A stretch of DNA of 64,000 nt from JANSXG01 sp024743075 (lineage in GTDB: Bacteria; Planctomycetota; Phycisphaerae; Phycisphaerales; UBA1924): contig CP159477.1 in the NCBI GenBank assembly GCA_042140185.1, positions 2,294,001 to 2,358,000 on the forward strand, in the 5' to 3' direction. The notes under the pieces are model-generated. The model ran no database searches. It was not told where the DNA came from and saw only the letters and a program-made list of their open reading frames with translations. Positions 16,475-26,085 of the stretch are shown here, in pieces. The translations under genes were made by a program, and so were the position numbers. Position 1 is the first letter of the stretch. Every line of letters begins with the position of its first letter.

Positions 16475-19400
16475 ATGGCTTCAAAGTCCAAGACATCGCG
16501 CGCGCGGTATGAGTCCGAGGAACCGTCGAGCATCGCTCGTCTGGTCTGGCTGATCGCCCTCTTCGCCTGGCTGGGCCTGACGGCGTCGTTCGTCTCGTAC
16601 AGCCCGGCGGACCCTCCGGGGACAGGGATCGCGTCCGGCGCCGCGAGCGCTGAGGTGCAGAACTGGATCGGTGTCGTCGGGGCGTTCATCGCCCACCACG
16701 GCTATCTGATGCTGGGCGTCGGGGTATGGGTGATCCTGGCTTCGGCCGGGGCGTACCTCGCGGTGCTCGCCTGGCGCGGGCCGGTCAGCCACCCGGTGAT
16801 CCGAGCGGTCGGCGTCGTGATCGGGGCCATCGCGATCAGCGCCGGTCATGCGCTGCTGCTCCCGGAGCTGGCGATCACGGCGGAGGGCGGCGGCGGGATG
16901 CTCGGCATCATCGCGGCGCACCACCTGCAGCTTTATGCCGGCACGATCGGGGCGGCTGGGCTGCTGACCCTGTTCTTCATCCTCGGGGCTTGGATCGCGG
17001 TGGATCGCCTGCTGGTGGTGGTCCCCCACTACGCGGCGAACGTGCTCGGCACGGTGTACGCCAAGTCCGCCGACACGGCGCTGGACCTGAAGGAGAAGGC
17101 CAGCGAGCGTCGCGAGGCGATGCGCACGAACGACATCGACGACGACAAGCGCCTGCGCGCGTCGAGACCTTCCTCGGCGCCGCCAAGCGGCGGAAGCAGC
17201 GCGAAGCGGCGAAGGCGAAGATTGACGAGCGGGCGGGCGGCATCGGCGGGGCCGGCAATCTTGATGAGGATCTCGACGAACTGGACGACGTGTCGAGCGA
17301 GGTCGAGGCGAAGCCGTCGAAGCGAAAGGGCAAGACCAAGAAGACGGCCGAACCCGTCGAGGACGAGCACGACTACGAAGAAGAGTACGAGGACGAGGAG
17401 TACGAGGAAGCCGACGAGACGGACGACTACGAGGACGACGAGGAAGACGACGCGCCGGGTGCACCGCAGGTCTTCACGGAGGATCAACTCCGCGACAAGA
17501 TCGCGAAACTCCCCGTGCGTTTCGCCGCGTCCACGAAGAACAAGGCGACGCAGGAGGATCTCGACGCGCTGCGCGAGCAGCGCAAGAGCGAGGAAGAAGC
17601 GGACCGGAACTACAACTTCCCGACGCTGGAGCTCTTGGCCGACCCGGAGGAGAACTTCTCGGAAGAACTCGAGAAGTGGGTGCGCGAACAGGCGGAAGCT
17701 CTGGAACGCGCGCTGCAGACCTACAAGATCGAGGGCGAGGTCGTCGGGATCGACTCCGGCCCGGTGATCACGCTGTACCGCGTGCGCCTTGCGCCGGGCA
17801 CGAAGGTCAGCCAACTCAGCCCGATCGCCTCGGACATCGTGCGCATGCTCAAGGCGGTCAACATCCGCATCGTGCCCAACGAGGAGGGCCAGGACACCGT
17901 CGGCATCGAGGTGCCCAACCGCAAGAAGGAGAAGGTGCGCCTCAAGGAACTGATGACCAACTCGCAGTCGGCGGCGAAGATGAAGCTGCCCCTGTTCCTC
18001 GGCAAGGACGCCTCGGGGAACCCGCTGATCATCGACCTCGCGTCGCTGCCTCACATGCTCATCGCGGGTACGACCGGCTCGGGCAAATCGGTGTGCATGA
18101 ACGCGATCCTCATGGGCTTCCTGTACACGCAAAAGCCGAGCGACCTGAAGCTGGTGCTGGTCGATCCGAAGATGGTCGAGCTCTCGCAGTTCAAGGACAT
18201 CCCGCACCTGATGTGCCCGGTCGTTACCGAGATGTCGAAGGCGGCGGCGATCCTGGAGTGGGCGGTCACGAAGATGGACGAGCGGTACGAACTGCTCGCT
18301 GAGGCGGGCTGCCGCGACATCGCGTCGTACAACGAGCTTGGCTGGGACGAACTCAAGGAGCGGTTCAACCCGCAGACGGAACTGGAAGAGGCCAAGATCC
18401 CGCGGAAGCTGCCGTACATGGTCTTCGTGATCGACGAGCTTGCCGACCTGATGATGACCAACAAGGAGGTCGAGGGGGCCATCGTCCGCATTGCTCAGAA
18501 GGCGCGTGCGGTGGGCATCCACCTGATCCTCGCGACGCAGCGTCCGCAGGCGAATGTGGTGACGGGTCTGATCAAGTCGAACATGCCCGGTCGCGTGTCG
18601 TTCCGCGTGGCGTCGGGCATGGACTCGCGGATCGTGCTCGATCAGAAGGGCGGCGAGCTGCTGCTGGGTCATGGCGACATGCTGATGCTTACGCCTCGGT
18701 CCTCGGTTCCGATCCGTGCTCAGGGCACGCTGGTGGACGACATCGAGATCCGGCGCGTGGTCCGCTTCGTGAAGGACGTGTCGGGCCCGACGTTTGAGCG
18801 TGCGCTCACGGCGATCGGCGAGAGCGGCTACGGCTCGGCCGGCACCGGTCTCACGGCCGAGGAGTACGAGGAACGGATGCGCAAGTCCGCGCAGGAAGAC
18901 CCGATCTTCGATCGCGCGGTCGAGATCGTGCTGGAGACGAAGCGCGGCAGCGTGTCGCTGCTGCAGCGGCGTCTGGCGATCGGCTACACGCGCGCGTCTC
19001 GCCTGATCGAGCTGATGGGTCAGGCCGGCATCATCGGCGAGCACAAGGGCTCGGTCGCACGCGAGGTGCTGATGTCGCTCGACGAGTGGGAGGCGATGAA
19101 GCAGTTCGCCAAGGCCGAGGAAGGCGCCGTTTATCAGGGCGACGAGTCGGACAAGCCCAGCGAAGACAACCTGGAAGACGAGACGCTGTTCCCGATCGAG
19201 GAGACCGCCGAAGAGAAGGCGGCGCGCGAAGCCGAGGAGGCGGACGCGCGCGACGCCGCGGCGGACGAGGCGATGTCCTCGGGGATGGGTGGCTCGGAGC
19301 GCCAGACCGCCGAGCAGCCACCGTTCGAGCCGGACACGACCGTCGTCTCTGAGGCTTCGGACGAGGACGAGGACGAGGACGAGGAATACGACGAAGACGA

Positions 19401-19710
19401 GGAGGACGAGGAACTCGACGACGAGTCCGATGAGGACTGGGACGAAGAGGACGAGGACTCCGACGACGAAGATGAGGATGACGACGAAGACGGCGACGAC
19501 GAAGAAGACGCCGACGATGACGAAGAGGAGTACGAGGAAGACGAAGCCGACGACGAGGTCGAGTACGTCTACGTCGATGAGGACGGCAACGAGATCCCGG
19601 CGGACGAGGTCGACGACGAGGAGTACGAGTACTCCGATGAGGACGAGGATGCCGAGGAAGAGGACGAGCCGGAGCAGCCGAAGCTGAAGCTGAACGGCCT
19701 CGCGTCCTGA
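16475..19710 (+). CDS. ftsK: DNA translocase FtsK with acidic C-terminal extension; frame broken near 17155-17165
   Basis: A 1078-residue FtsK/SpoIIIE translocase after restoring one missing base in the GCGCGCG stretch at about 17155-17165, where the frame changes between DDDKRLRA and RVETFLGAAKRRK. Order: four N-terminal membrane helices (to about residue 190), a linker with an acidic patch (about 289-329), the motor with Walker A IAGTTGSGKSVCMNAI and Walker B MVFVIDELADLMM, the gamma winged helix (about 808-875; RGSVSLLQRRLAIGYTRAS), then about 190 extra residues. The last hundred of these are almost solid D/E with a KLKLNGLAS end. FtsK normally ends at gamma. It pumps DNA and aids dimer resolution at division. 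Two ATG-proximal starts exist (16469 GTG, 16475 ATG). Confidence 0.93.
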
Positions 19711-19726
19711 ATGACGTCGGTCGTGA

Positions 19727-20590
19727 TCAGTAGACGCTGAGGTTGAAGAAGACGCCGGTGGCGATCGCCCCGGTGCCCCAGATTCCGACGGCGAGGGAGT
19801 CTTCGCGCTCGGCGGTCAGCAGGACGCCGAGCATCGACAGAATCGCAACGAAGACGGCGATGGACCAGGGCCAGGCGGTGCTGACGGTCACGACGGGGTC
19901 GCTGCCCGGCGGGTAGCCAACGATGGCGCTCGCGCCGCGGATGGTGAGCGTGGTCGCGACGGCGGCGATGGCGAAGAAGAGCAGGCCGCTGCGCATGCGT
20001 CCGAGCAGGGTCGGGGTGGTGACCAGTCCGTCGCCCCGATCGGCGGGTTCGTCTCGCATGGCGCACAGCAGCAGGTAACCGGCGAGCATGGCGGTGCCGA
20101 CGACCGTGGCGAGGCGGTCGGCGGGCGTGAGGAGTCCGCTCGCGAAGAACCCGATGAAGATGATTGGGAGCATGATCGCGCAGAGCGGGATGAGGATCTC
20201 GGCCCAGAGGGTCTTGACCTGCCATCGGCGCGTGCCGAGCGACGACAGCCAGATGAGGGTGAGCACGATCAGCCCGATGAGGCCGACCCAGAACTGCGTG
20301 AAGAGCAGGACGAACGCGAGCACCTTGGCGACGGCGCCGAACAAATACTTGGCGATGGTGGCGTGTTCGGGATCGACTCGCCCGCGCTGGCGGACGAAGC
20401 CGAGCCGGGTTTCGTCGAGGCGCTGGATGTGGAGTTCGTCGAGGCAGGCGAAGTAGAACAGCAGCAATGCGACGACGAGAAGCGCCGCGAGCACGCCGCC
20501 GGAACCCGCGACATCGCTCCAGAGCAGGGTGTAGGGCAGGACCATGAGCGCGATGAGCCATCGCCCGGTAAGGAGTGCTCGGAGCATCAT
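19727..20590 (-). CDS. Polytopic membrane protein, weak UbiA prenyltransferase resemblance
   Basis: A 287-residue protein with about eight transmembrane helices. The overall layout and the segment RDEPADRGDGLVTTPTLLG resemble the second Asp-rich motif of UbiA prenyltransferases (D-x-x-x-D then G-x-x-T-x-P-x-L-G). The position of the first motif holds only DELHIQRLDETRLG, which lacks the usual NDxxD arrangement. It may be a divergent or inactive UbiA-like protein; this is an inference from two short segments. It converges on ftsK, 16 bp apart. A TAGAAT lies 6 bases before the start. Confidence 0.6.
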   Translation of the reverse strand: MMLRALLTGRWLIALMVLPYTLLWSDVAGSGGVLAALLVVALLLFYFACLDELHIQRLDETRLGFVRQRGRVDPEHATIAKYLFGAVAKVLAFVLLFTQFWVGLIGLIVLTLIWLSSLGTRRWQVKTLWAEILIPLCAIMLPIIFIGFFASGLLTPADRLATVVGTAMLAGYLLLCAMRDEPADRGDGLVTTPTLLGRMRSGLLFFAIAAVATTLTIRGASAIVGYPPGSDPVVTVSTAWPWSIAVFVAILSMLGVLLTAEREDSLAVGIWGTGAIATGVFFNLSVY

Positions 20591-20596
20591 GCGGGC

Positions 20597-20602
20597 ATTC
20601 TA
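20597..20602 (-). promoter_or_regulatory. Candidate -10 box TAGAAT
   Basis: TAGAAT on the minus strand, 6 bases upstream of the ATG at 20590; fits the short-leader pattern seen before other genes in the window. Confidence 0.3.
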
Positions 20603-20645
20603 CTGACCGGGCTGGGGAAGGCGCGAGGGCGAGGGCGTGGGCGGA

Positions 20646-21347
20646 TCAACGGGTGAGGGCGTAGACGAGGATGTTGGCGTTGATGTAGCGGGCGTTGCGG
20701 ATCTCGCTGCCGCCGCAGCAGCAACATCCGGCTTCGGCGTTCTGCGTGTCGTTGAGCCCGCTGGGGGAGTAGACGACGGCGATGCGTCCGTTGATCTCGA
20801 TGCCGCGCAGGGCCTGCGGCGCGCCCTTATAGCGAGAGCCCTCGAGCGAGGAGACCTGATAGAGCGAGGTGAACATCGGGTGGTCCATGCCGAGTTCGAC
20901 GGGCTCGGAGGCGGGGAGCACGCGTTCGAGCGTGCGGCGCATCGACTCGTTCCACCGCTCGTTGGAGCAGCCGGCAGAGGCGAGGAGAATGCCGCCGCGC
21001 GAGAGGAACGAGCGGAGGCGGGTGACCTCGTCGTCGGTGAGTTCGAAGGCGCCCTCGCCGGTCATGATGAGCAGCGGGTAGTCGAAGATGCTGTCGGTGG
21101 CCAGGTCGGCTTTGGCAAACTCGTCGTGGACGCGGATGGAGGTCTGTCTGCGGACGAGTTCGAGGAACTTGTCGGAGAAGCAGACGCTGGTGATGCGAGC
21201 ACTGCCGTAGGTGAGCATGGCGACTTCGACGCGCCCGGGTTCGGCGGGCGCGGGGCGGTTGTCGGCCGGTTGGGCAACGGCGAGCGCCGAGAGGGCCAGG
21301 GCACCGGCGAGGATGAGCAGGAGATTTGAGAATCGCGTGATCGGCAT
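20646..21347 (-). CDS. DUF4159 domain protein, exported
   Basis: A 233-residue protein with a signal peptide (LLLILAGALALSALAVAQPA) and a DUF4159 domain: strands VEVAMLTYGS and PLLIMTGEGAFELTDDEVTR, then FLSRGGILLASAGCSNERW, which has the glutamine-amidotransferase-like (ThuA-like) fold seen in this family. A CCCCGG cluster near the C-terminus could bind metal. DUF4159 genes typically close BatA/VWA operons, as here: the stop of the upstream DUF4175-like gene lies only 3 bp before this start. Function is unknown; cell-envelope location is inferred. Confidence 0.88.
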   Translation of the reverse strand: MPITRFSNLLLILAGALALSALAVAQPADNRPAPAEPGRVEVAMLTYGSARITSVCFSDKFLELVRRQTSIRVHDEFAKADLATDSIFDYPLLIMTGEGAFELTDDEVTRLRSFLSRGGILLASAGCSNERWNESMRRTLERVLPASEPVELGMDHPMFTSLYQVSSLEGSRYKGAPQALRGIEINGRIAVVYSPSGLNDTQNAEAGCCCCGGSEIRNARYINANILVYALTR

Positions 21348-21350
21348 GGG

Positions 21351-23727
21351 TCAGTCTCCGTTGGAGGCGTCGCGCTTGCGCTGTTTGGCGCGGCGTTCGT
21401 AGTAGGCGCGGACGAGATCACGGTAGCGCTCGGGAACGCTCGCTTCCGCGTCCGCGTCGAACTCGGGTGCGTCCGATGGGATGGAGCCGGCTGAGGAGTC
21501 GCGACCGTCTGGATCGCCGGCGAGCGGTGGCGCGAGGGGTTGTTCCGGCTCGGGCTGGTCGTCGGGCCCGCGGCGGTCTTCATTCGAGTTCGTGCCGTCG
21601 CCTTCCGACTGCTGGTCGGCCTGGGCGCTGTTCGATTGCGCGTCGGGTTGCGACTGGTCGGCGGGCTGGTCGCTGTTCTGGCCGTCGAAGAATCGGTCGC
21701 CGTCCCAAGGCCGTGCCTCGCTCTGCTGATGGTCGGCGCTCTCGGGCTCAGACGGCTCATCTGATGCTTCGCCCGAACCGCTGCGCTCGCCGGGCTGGTT
21801 CGCGTTCTGATCCCCGGATGCACCCGAGCCACTCGGCGATCCGGATGAGCCGCCGTCGCCGCGCGAACCGGGACTTCCGGACGGGGTGCCGCCCCCGTTG
21901 GCTTCGCCCGTGCCCGAGCCGCTGCCCTTGCCGGAGCCACTTCCGCTGCCGGGTCCGGTGCCATTGCACTCGCCGTCGCACTCGCCGCTCTGGCAGTCGG
22001 GGCACGGTTCGCCCTGCTGTTTCTCGCGGAACGCATCCGCGGCTTGCTGACCGAGTTCCTGGCGGAGGAGGCGCTCGAACTCTTCCGCATCGACGATTCG
22101 GATGCGGAGCGTGCGGCTGGCGGTCGTCTGGGCGCCGCCGATCTCAGAAGGGCGGTTGTCGGTGACGGTGGTTCGGACTTCGACGGTGTCGCCAGCGACC
22201 GCGCCGAGCGATGCGGTGTCCACGATGTGGCCCGGCGCGAGGTTCGTGGGATCGGCGTCGCTCGCGATGGCGACGTCGATGCGCCGGGCGCGGGACGGAT
22301 CACCCTCGACCTGTTCGAGGACGGTGACGCTCGTGACCGCGTAATCGTCGGCTGCGCTCAGGCGGAGCGGGACGGTCGCTCCTTCGAGTGCAACGACTTC
22401 CTCACGGGCGGGCCACGCGATGTCGGCCTGGGGCGCTGCGTCGGGGATGACCGTGAGGGCGATTCGCACGCGGTCGCCGCGGCCGTCGGCGCCGACGAGC
22501 GATGCCTCGAGTTCGAAGCCCCCGGCCTCGTTGCAGATCCAAACAGCATCGGCGCGATCGGCGGATGCTGACGACGAGACGGGGTCAAGGCCGCCGGTGC
22601 GGATTTCGGTCAGCCGAACGGAGCCAGCGGCTTCGAGTTCGAGGGTGGCGCCTTGGGTCAGTGTGAGCTTGCGCTCACGGGTCGCGGTGCGTCCGGACCA
22701 GCGCTCGGTTCGGTCGGCGATGCCGGTGTAGGCGAGCGGGGTGATGCTGGCCTGCGCGTCTCGCAGGCGGGGGCGGGCGTCGGGGTCGAGGACAATCTCG
22801 CGGCTGGCGGCGCGCCAGCGCTGGGGTGTGCCGGGCCCGCCGCGCAGTTCGACCCAGACGCGCGTCGGTTCAGCGATGGCGCGGAGCGTGACGCCGCCGC
22901 GCCGAGACGGGTCCTCCTCGACGCCGGAGCCGAACAGGTCGAGAGGGAGCGGTTCGGGAGGAGCATCGCCCCGCGCGATCATCACCGTCGCGTAGGTCGC
23001 CTCGGGGACGCGCTCGATGACGGTGGAGATGCGTACGGAGTCGCCGATCCAGAGACCGTCTGGAGCATCCTCGTCGCTCGGGTCGATGCGCGTGGTCGTG
23101 ATGCTGACATCGATCGGCGACCAGCGCGGGTGCCCCCCGGTCGGGTCGAGCAGGCGTTTGCCGACGGACTGGACGATGTCGCCGGCCATGAGTTGGCCGG
23201 TAAGCGCGACGAGGCCGAGGCAGGCGATCAGCATCAGCGCTCGACTGGTGCGATAGCCGGTCGGGACGCGCACAGGCGCGAAGGCCGACCAGGCGCTGCG
23301 CGGCGACGGCACCGATGCGCTTTGCGATGGTACGTGTGAGCAGTTCGCTCGAGCCCGTGCGCTCGGCGAACTCAAGGGCGCTGCGCGTTTCCGAACCGGT
23401 TGCGCCGCAGACGGAGCCGAGCATGGCACGATCGACGTTCGACGCGGCGACTTCGCGACGGATACGCAGAAGGCGAACCAGCAGCAGCAGAAGGAACCAG
23501 AGGACCGCGACCGTCAGGCCGATCATGGCGATCCAGCGTGCGGCCGCGCTGAGCCCGATGCCGACGTCGAGCAGACCGATGGTGACAAGCAGGATCAGCA
23601 GCCAGAGCCCGCCGCCGGCGATGGTCTCGGAACCGAGGCCGAGGCGCATGCGGGTTTGCACGCGTGAAACGATGGACTCGACCACGCGGATCGGCGTGCC
23701 GGGCTCGTTGGTTGGCTTCTCGACCAT
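21351..23727 (-). CDS. DUF4175-like membrane protein with long low-complexity tail; frame broken near 23262-23295
   Basis: About 790 residues once the frame change near 23262-23295 is bridged (one base too many, or two too few). Order: short cytoplasmic start, two N-terminal membrane helices (LWLLILLVTIGLLDVGIGLS, IAMIGLTVAVLWFLLLLLV), a third (ALMLIACLGLVALTGQLM), a large beta-rich ectodomain including LSAADDYAVTSVTVLEQVEG typical of DUF4175 proteins, then about 200 residues of Gly/Ser/Asp/Gln low complexity and a basic C-terminus (ERRAKQRKRDASNGD). It sits between the VWA gene (18 bp) and DUF4159 (3 bp), surely one operon. Function unknown; the family name is inferred from layout. Confidence 0.78.
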
Positions 23728-23745
23728 GTTCCTATCCTAACCCGG

Positions 23746-26085
23746 TCAGGCGTCGGACCAGCGGCGATTCAGCCACCACGCAAGAATCAATACGAACGCG
23801 AGGATCAGGAAGATCCCGGGAGAATCCCAGATCGGCTCGAACCGACGGGCGGGTTCGGGCGCGCCCTCGTCGATCTCGCCCCTCACGAGGTCGAGCAGTC
23901 GTTCGATGTCGGCGTTCGAAGGAGAAAGCGGGAGGACGAGGCCGCCGGTGGCCGCGCTGAGGGCTTCGAGCTCGGCGCGCCGGGTCGAGACATCACGCAG
24001 TTCGCCGCGGTCTTCCTGCACGACGAGCAGGTCGAAGCCTTCCTGACCGGCACCGTCGTCGTCGGCCCACGAGGCGACGATCCGATAGACGCCGGGGGTG
24101 TCCGGCTCGAAGACAGAGCTCCAGCCGCGCTCGCCGAAGCCGATCCGGGCGCTGGGCTCGTCTGTGACGGATCGCACTTCGATGATCCGGGCGGTGTTGC
24201 CGGGGCCGTAGACGGTGAGCGTCGGCGTGCGTGTGTCTTCGGCGTCGCCAGAGCGGGCGCGGATCTCGATGCGCGCGAGGTCGCCGGGGCGGATGGTGCG
24301 CGTGGTGAGGCGCACGCTGAGGTCCTCGCCGGGCAGGAACGCCTCACGCCCGACCAGCCATCGCGTGGTGCGGCGCCAGAGGGCGCTGTACACGGCTTCG
24401 GCGTCGGCGCTGGCGAACGCGTCGGGCGGGCGGATGGCCCAGCGCCACAGGCCCTCACCCAAGACAGCGAGCACTCGACCGGAACCGGTGCGCGAGTGAA
24501 CGATCAGCGCGCTCGCATCCTCCTGGCGCCGGAGCAGCACAACCGACAGCGAGCGCTCGCGCTCGACTCGGGTCACCGAGGCGAGATCGGGCAGGGTCGA
24601 AACGATTGTGCCGGTGTCGAGGTCGAACTCGGTCCGGAAATCGTCCTCGGCGAGGTCGCGCGGCTCGAACAGGCCGGAGGCGCGACCGGCCTCGGTCAGC
24701 GATGCGCGGGACTGCTCGATCATCGTGCGATCGGCCCAGTCGACGGGGGCGAGCCCGTCGAAGATCGGCGCGAGCCCGGGATGGGTAGTCGGTCGACCGC
24801 GGAGCATGACGAGCCCCCCACCGCGCTCGACGACGAAGTCGCGCAGGCGCTCGGCGTCGGCTTGAACGATCAGGCGATCGACGCCGCGCCCGAGGATGAC
24901 GATGTCGCTCTCGCCGATGAGATCGATGAGGCGGGTCTCGGGGTCAAGCTGGACCGGGCCGGCGGGCATCCATCGAACGAGCAGCCGGTTCTGACCGACG
25001 GCCTGGGCAGTGACGAGCTCGAGGTCTTCGTCGAGGCGCAGGGCCGCGACGAGGAAGCGGGTGTCCCAGTAGGGCTCGCCCTCGATGACCAGCACGCGGA
25101 TGGGCGCATCGGTGAGGCGGACGATCGCGCGGGCCTCGTTGTTGTCCGTGCGCTGCTCGCCATCCATAGGTTCAAGACGCGCGGTGTACTCGAAGAGTTC
25201 GAGTCCGCCCACGGTGCCGTCTTCGCGGTCCGGGCTGGGCCGGATCGGGATCTCGATGCGCCGACGGTCGGGCTGGTCGAAATTCACAAGGCGCTCGAAG
25301 ACGACGCGCTCGCTCGCCTCCGCCCCGCGGGAGCGGTCGGCGTAACGCGTCTCCCGCACCACCAGACGAGCAGCAGGAGCATCGTCCGGCCCGCGCACCT
25401 GCGCCATAAGGGAGGTGGATTCACCGGCGATCAGCCGGTCTGCCATCGCCGTGAGAACCACCGCAGTGTCGCCGCCCGAGAGCGAACGCCCCACCGGAAC
25501 GGTGTGCACGCGCACGCCGAGTGCGCTGGCGACCTCGGCCGGGGCGTCAAACGACTGGCCCTCGGTGTCGATACCGTCCGAGAGCACGAGGATGTCCGAC
25601 GAGCCGCTGGCCGACGCCTCGTCGATGAGGCGCGTCAGGTCGCTGACGAGCAGCGATTCGAGGCCGTCGGCCGATGAGTCCCGGTCGGGCAGGGCGATGG
25701 GGCGGCGTGACCCGTCACCGAGGGTGCGAGCTTCGACGAGCGCGGCCTCGCGCAGGCGCTCGAGCGCATCTCCGTCGAGCCAATTGCTCGATGCCGCTTC
25801 GACCCGTGTTGGCCCGCCGAGAGGGTCGTCTGTCCCGACATCGCGGACGGACATGGAACGGGACCGGTCTGCGGCGATCATCAGCGAGGCCGAACTCTGT
25901 GAGGACGGCGTCATGGAACGCCACGCTCCCAGACCGATAAGCGGCAGCAGCACTAGGAGCGAGGCGCCGAAGCGCAGCGTCGCCTCGCTGCGCTGATCGC
26001 GTCCGGACACGACCGCCACCAGCGCGAGCAGCACACCGACGAGCACAACGGTCGCCCAGGAGAATGGCAGGCCGAGGGTCATCAT
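23746..26085 (-). CDS. VWA-type membrane protein of the Bat-like operon
   Basis: A 779-residue protein. Two N-terminal membrane helices (ATVVLVGVLLALVAVVSG; FGASLLVLLPLIGLGAWR) lead into a von Willebrand A-like domain (SLMIAADRSRSMSVRDVG at the DxSxS position, with the first Asp and the SxS spacing altered; SSDILVLSDGIDTEG later), a glutamine-amidotransferase-like region (FVVERGGGLVMLRGRPTTHP), a beta domain and a C-terminal helix (IFLILAFVLILAWWLNRRW). Its ATG (26085) overlaps the upstream stop as ATGA, so the two are translationally coupled. The family is thought to serve the cell envelope or stress tolerance; the exact role is unknown. Confidence 0.85.
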   Translation of the reverse strand: MMTLGLPFSWATVVLVGVLLALVAVVSGRDQRSEATLRFGASLLVLLPLIGLGAWRSMTPSSQSSASLMIAADRSRSMSVRDVGTDDPLGGPTRVEAASSNWLDGDALERLREAALVEARTLGDGSRRPIALPDRDSSADGLESLLVSDLTRLIDEASASGSSDILVLSDGIDTEGQSFDAPAEVASALGVRVHTVPVGRSLSGGDTAVVLTAMADRLIAGESTSLMAQVRGPDDAPAARLVVRETRYADRSRGAEASERVVFERLVNFDQPDRRRIEIPIRPSPDREDGTVGGLELFEYTARLEPMDGEQRTDNNEARAIVRLTDAPIRVLVIEGEPYWDTRFLVAALRLDEDLELVTAQAVGQNRLLVRWMPAGPVQLDPETRLIDLIGESDIVILGRGVDRLIVQADAERLRDFVVERGGGLVMLRGRPTTHPGLAPIFDGLAPVDWADRTMIEQSRASLTEAGRASGLFEPRDLAEDDFRTEFDLDTGTIVSTLPDLASVTRVERERSLSVVLLRRQEDASALIVHSRTGSGRVLAVLGEGLWRWAIRPPDAFASADAEAVYSALWRRTTRWLVGREAFLPGEDLSVRLTTRTIRPGDLARIEIRARSGDAEDTRTPTLTVYGPGNTARIIEVRSVTDEPSARIGFGERGWSSVFEPDTPGVYRIVASWADDDGAGQEGFDLLVVQEDRGELRDVSTRRAELEALSAATGGLVLPLSPSNADIERLLDLVRGEIDEGAPEPARRFEPIWDSPGIFLILAFVLILAWWLNRRWSDA

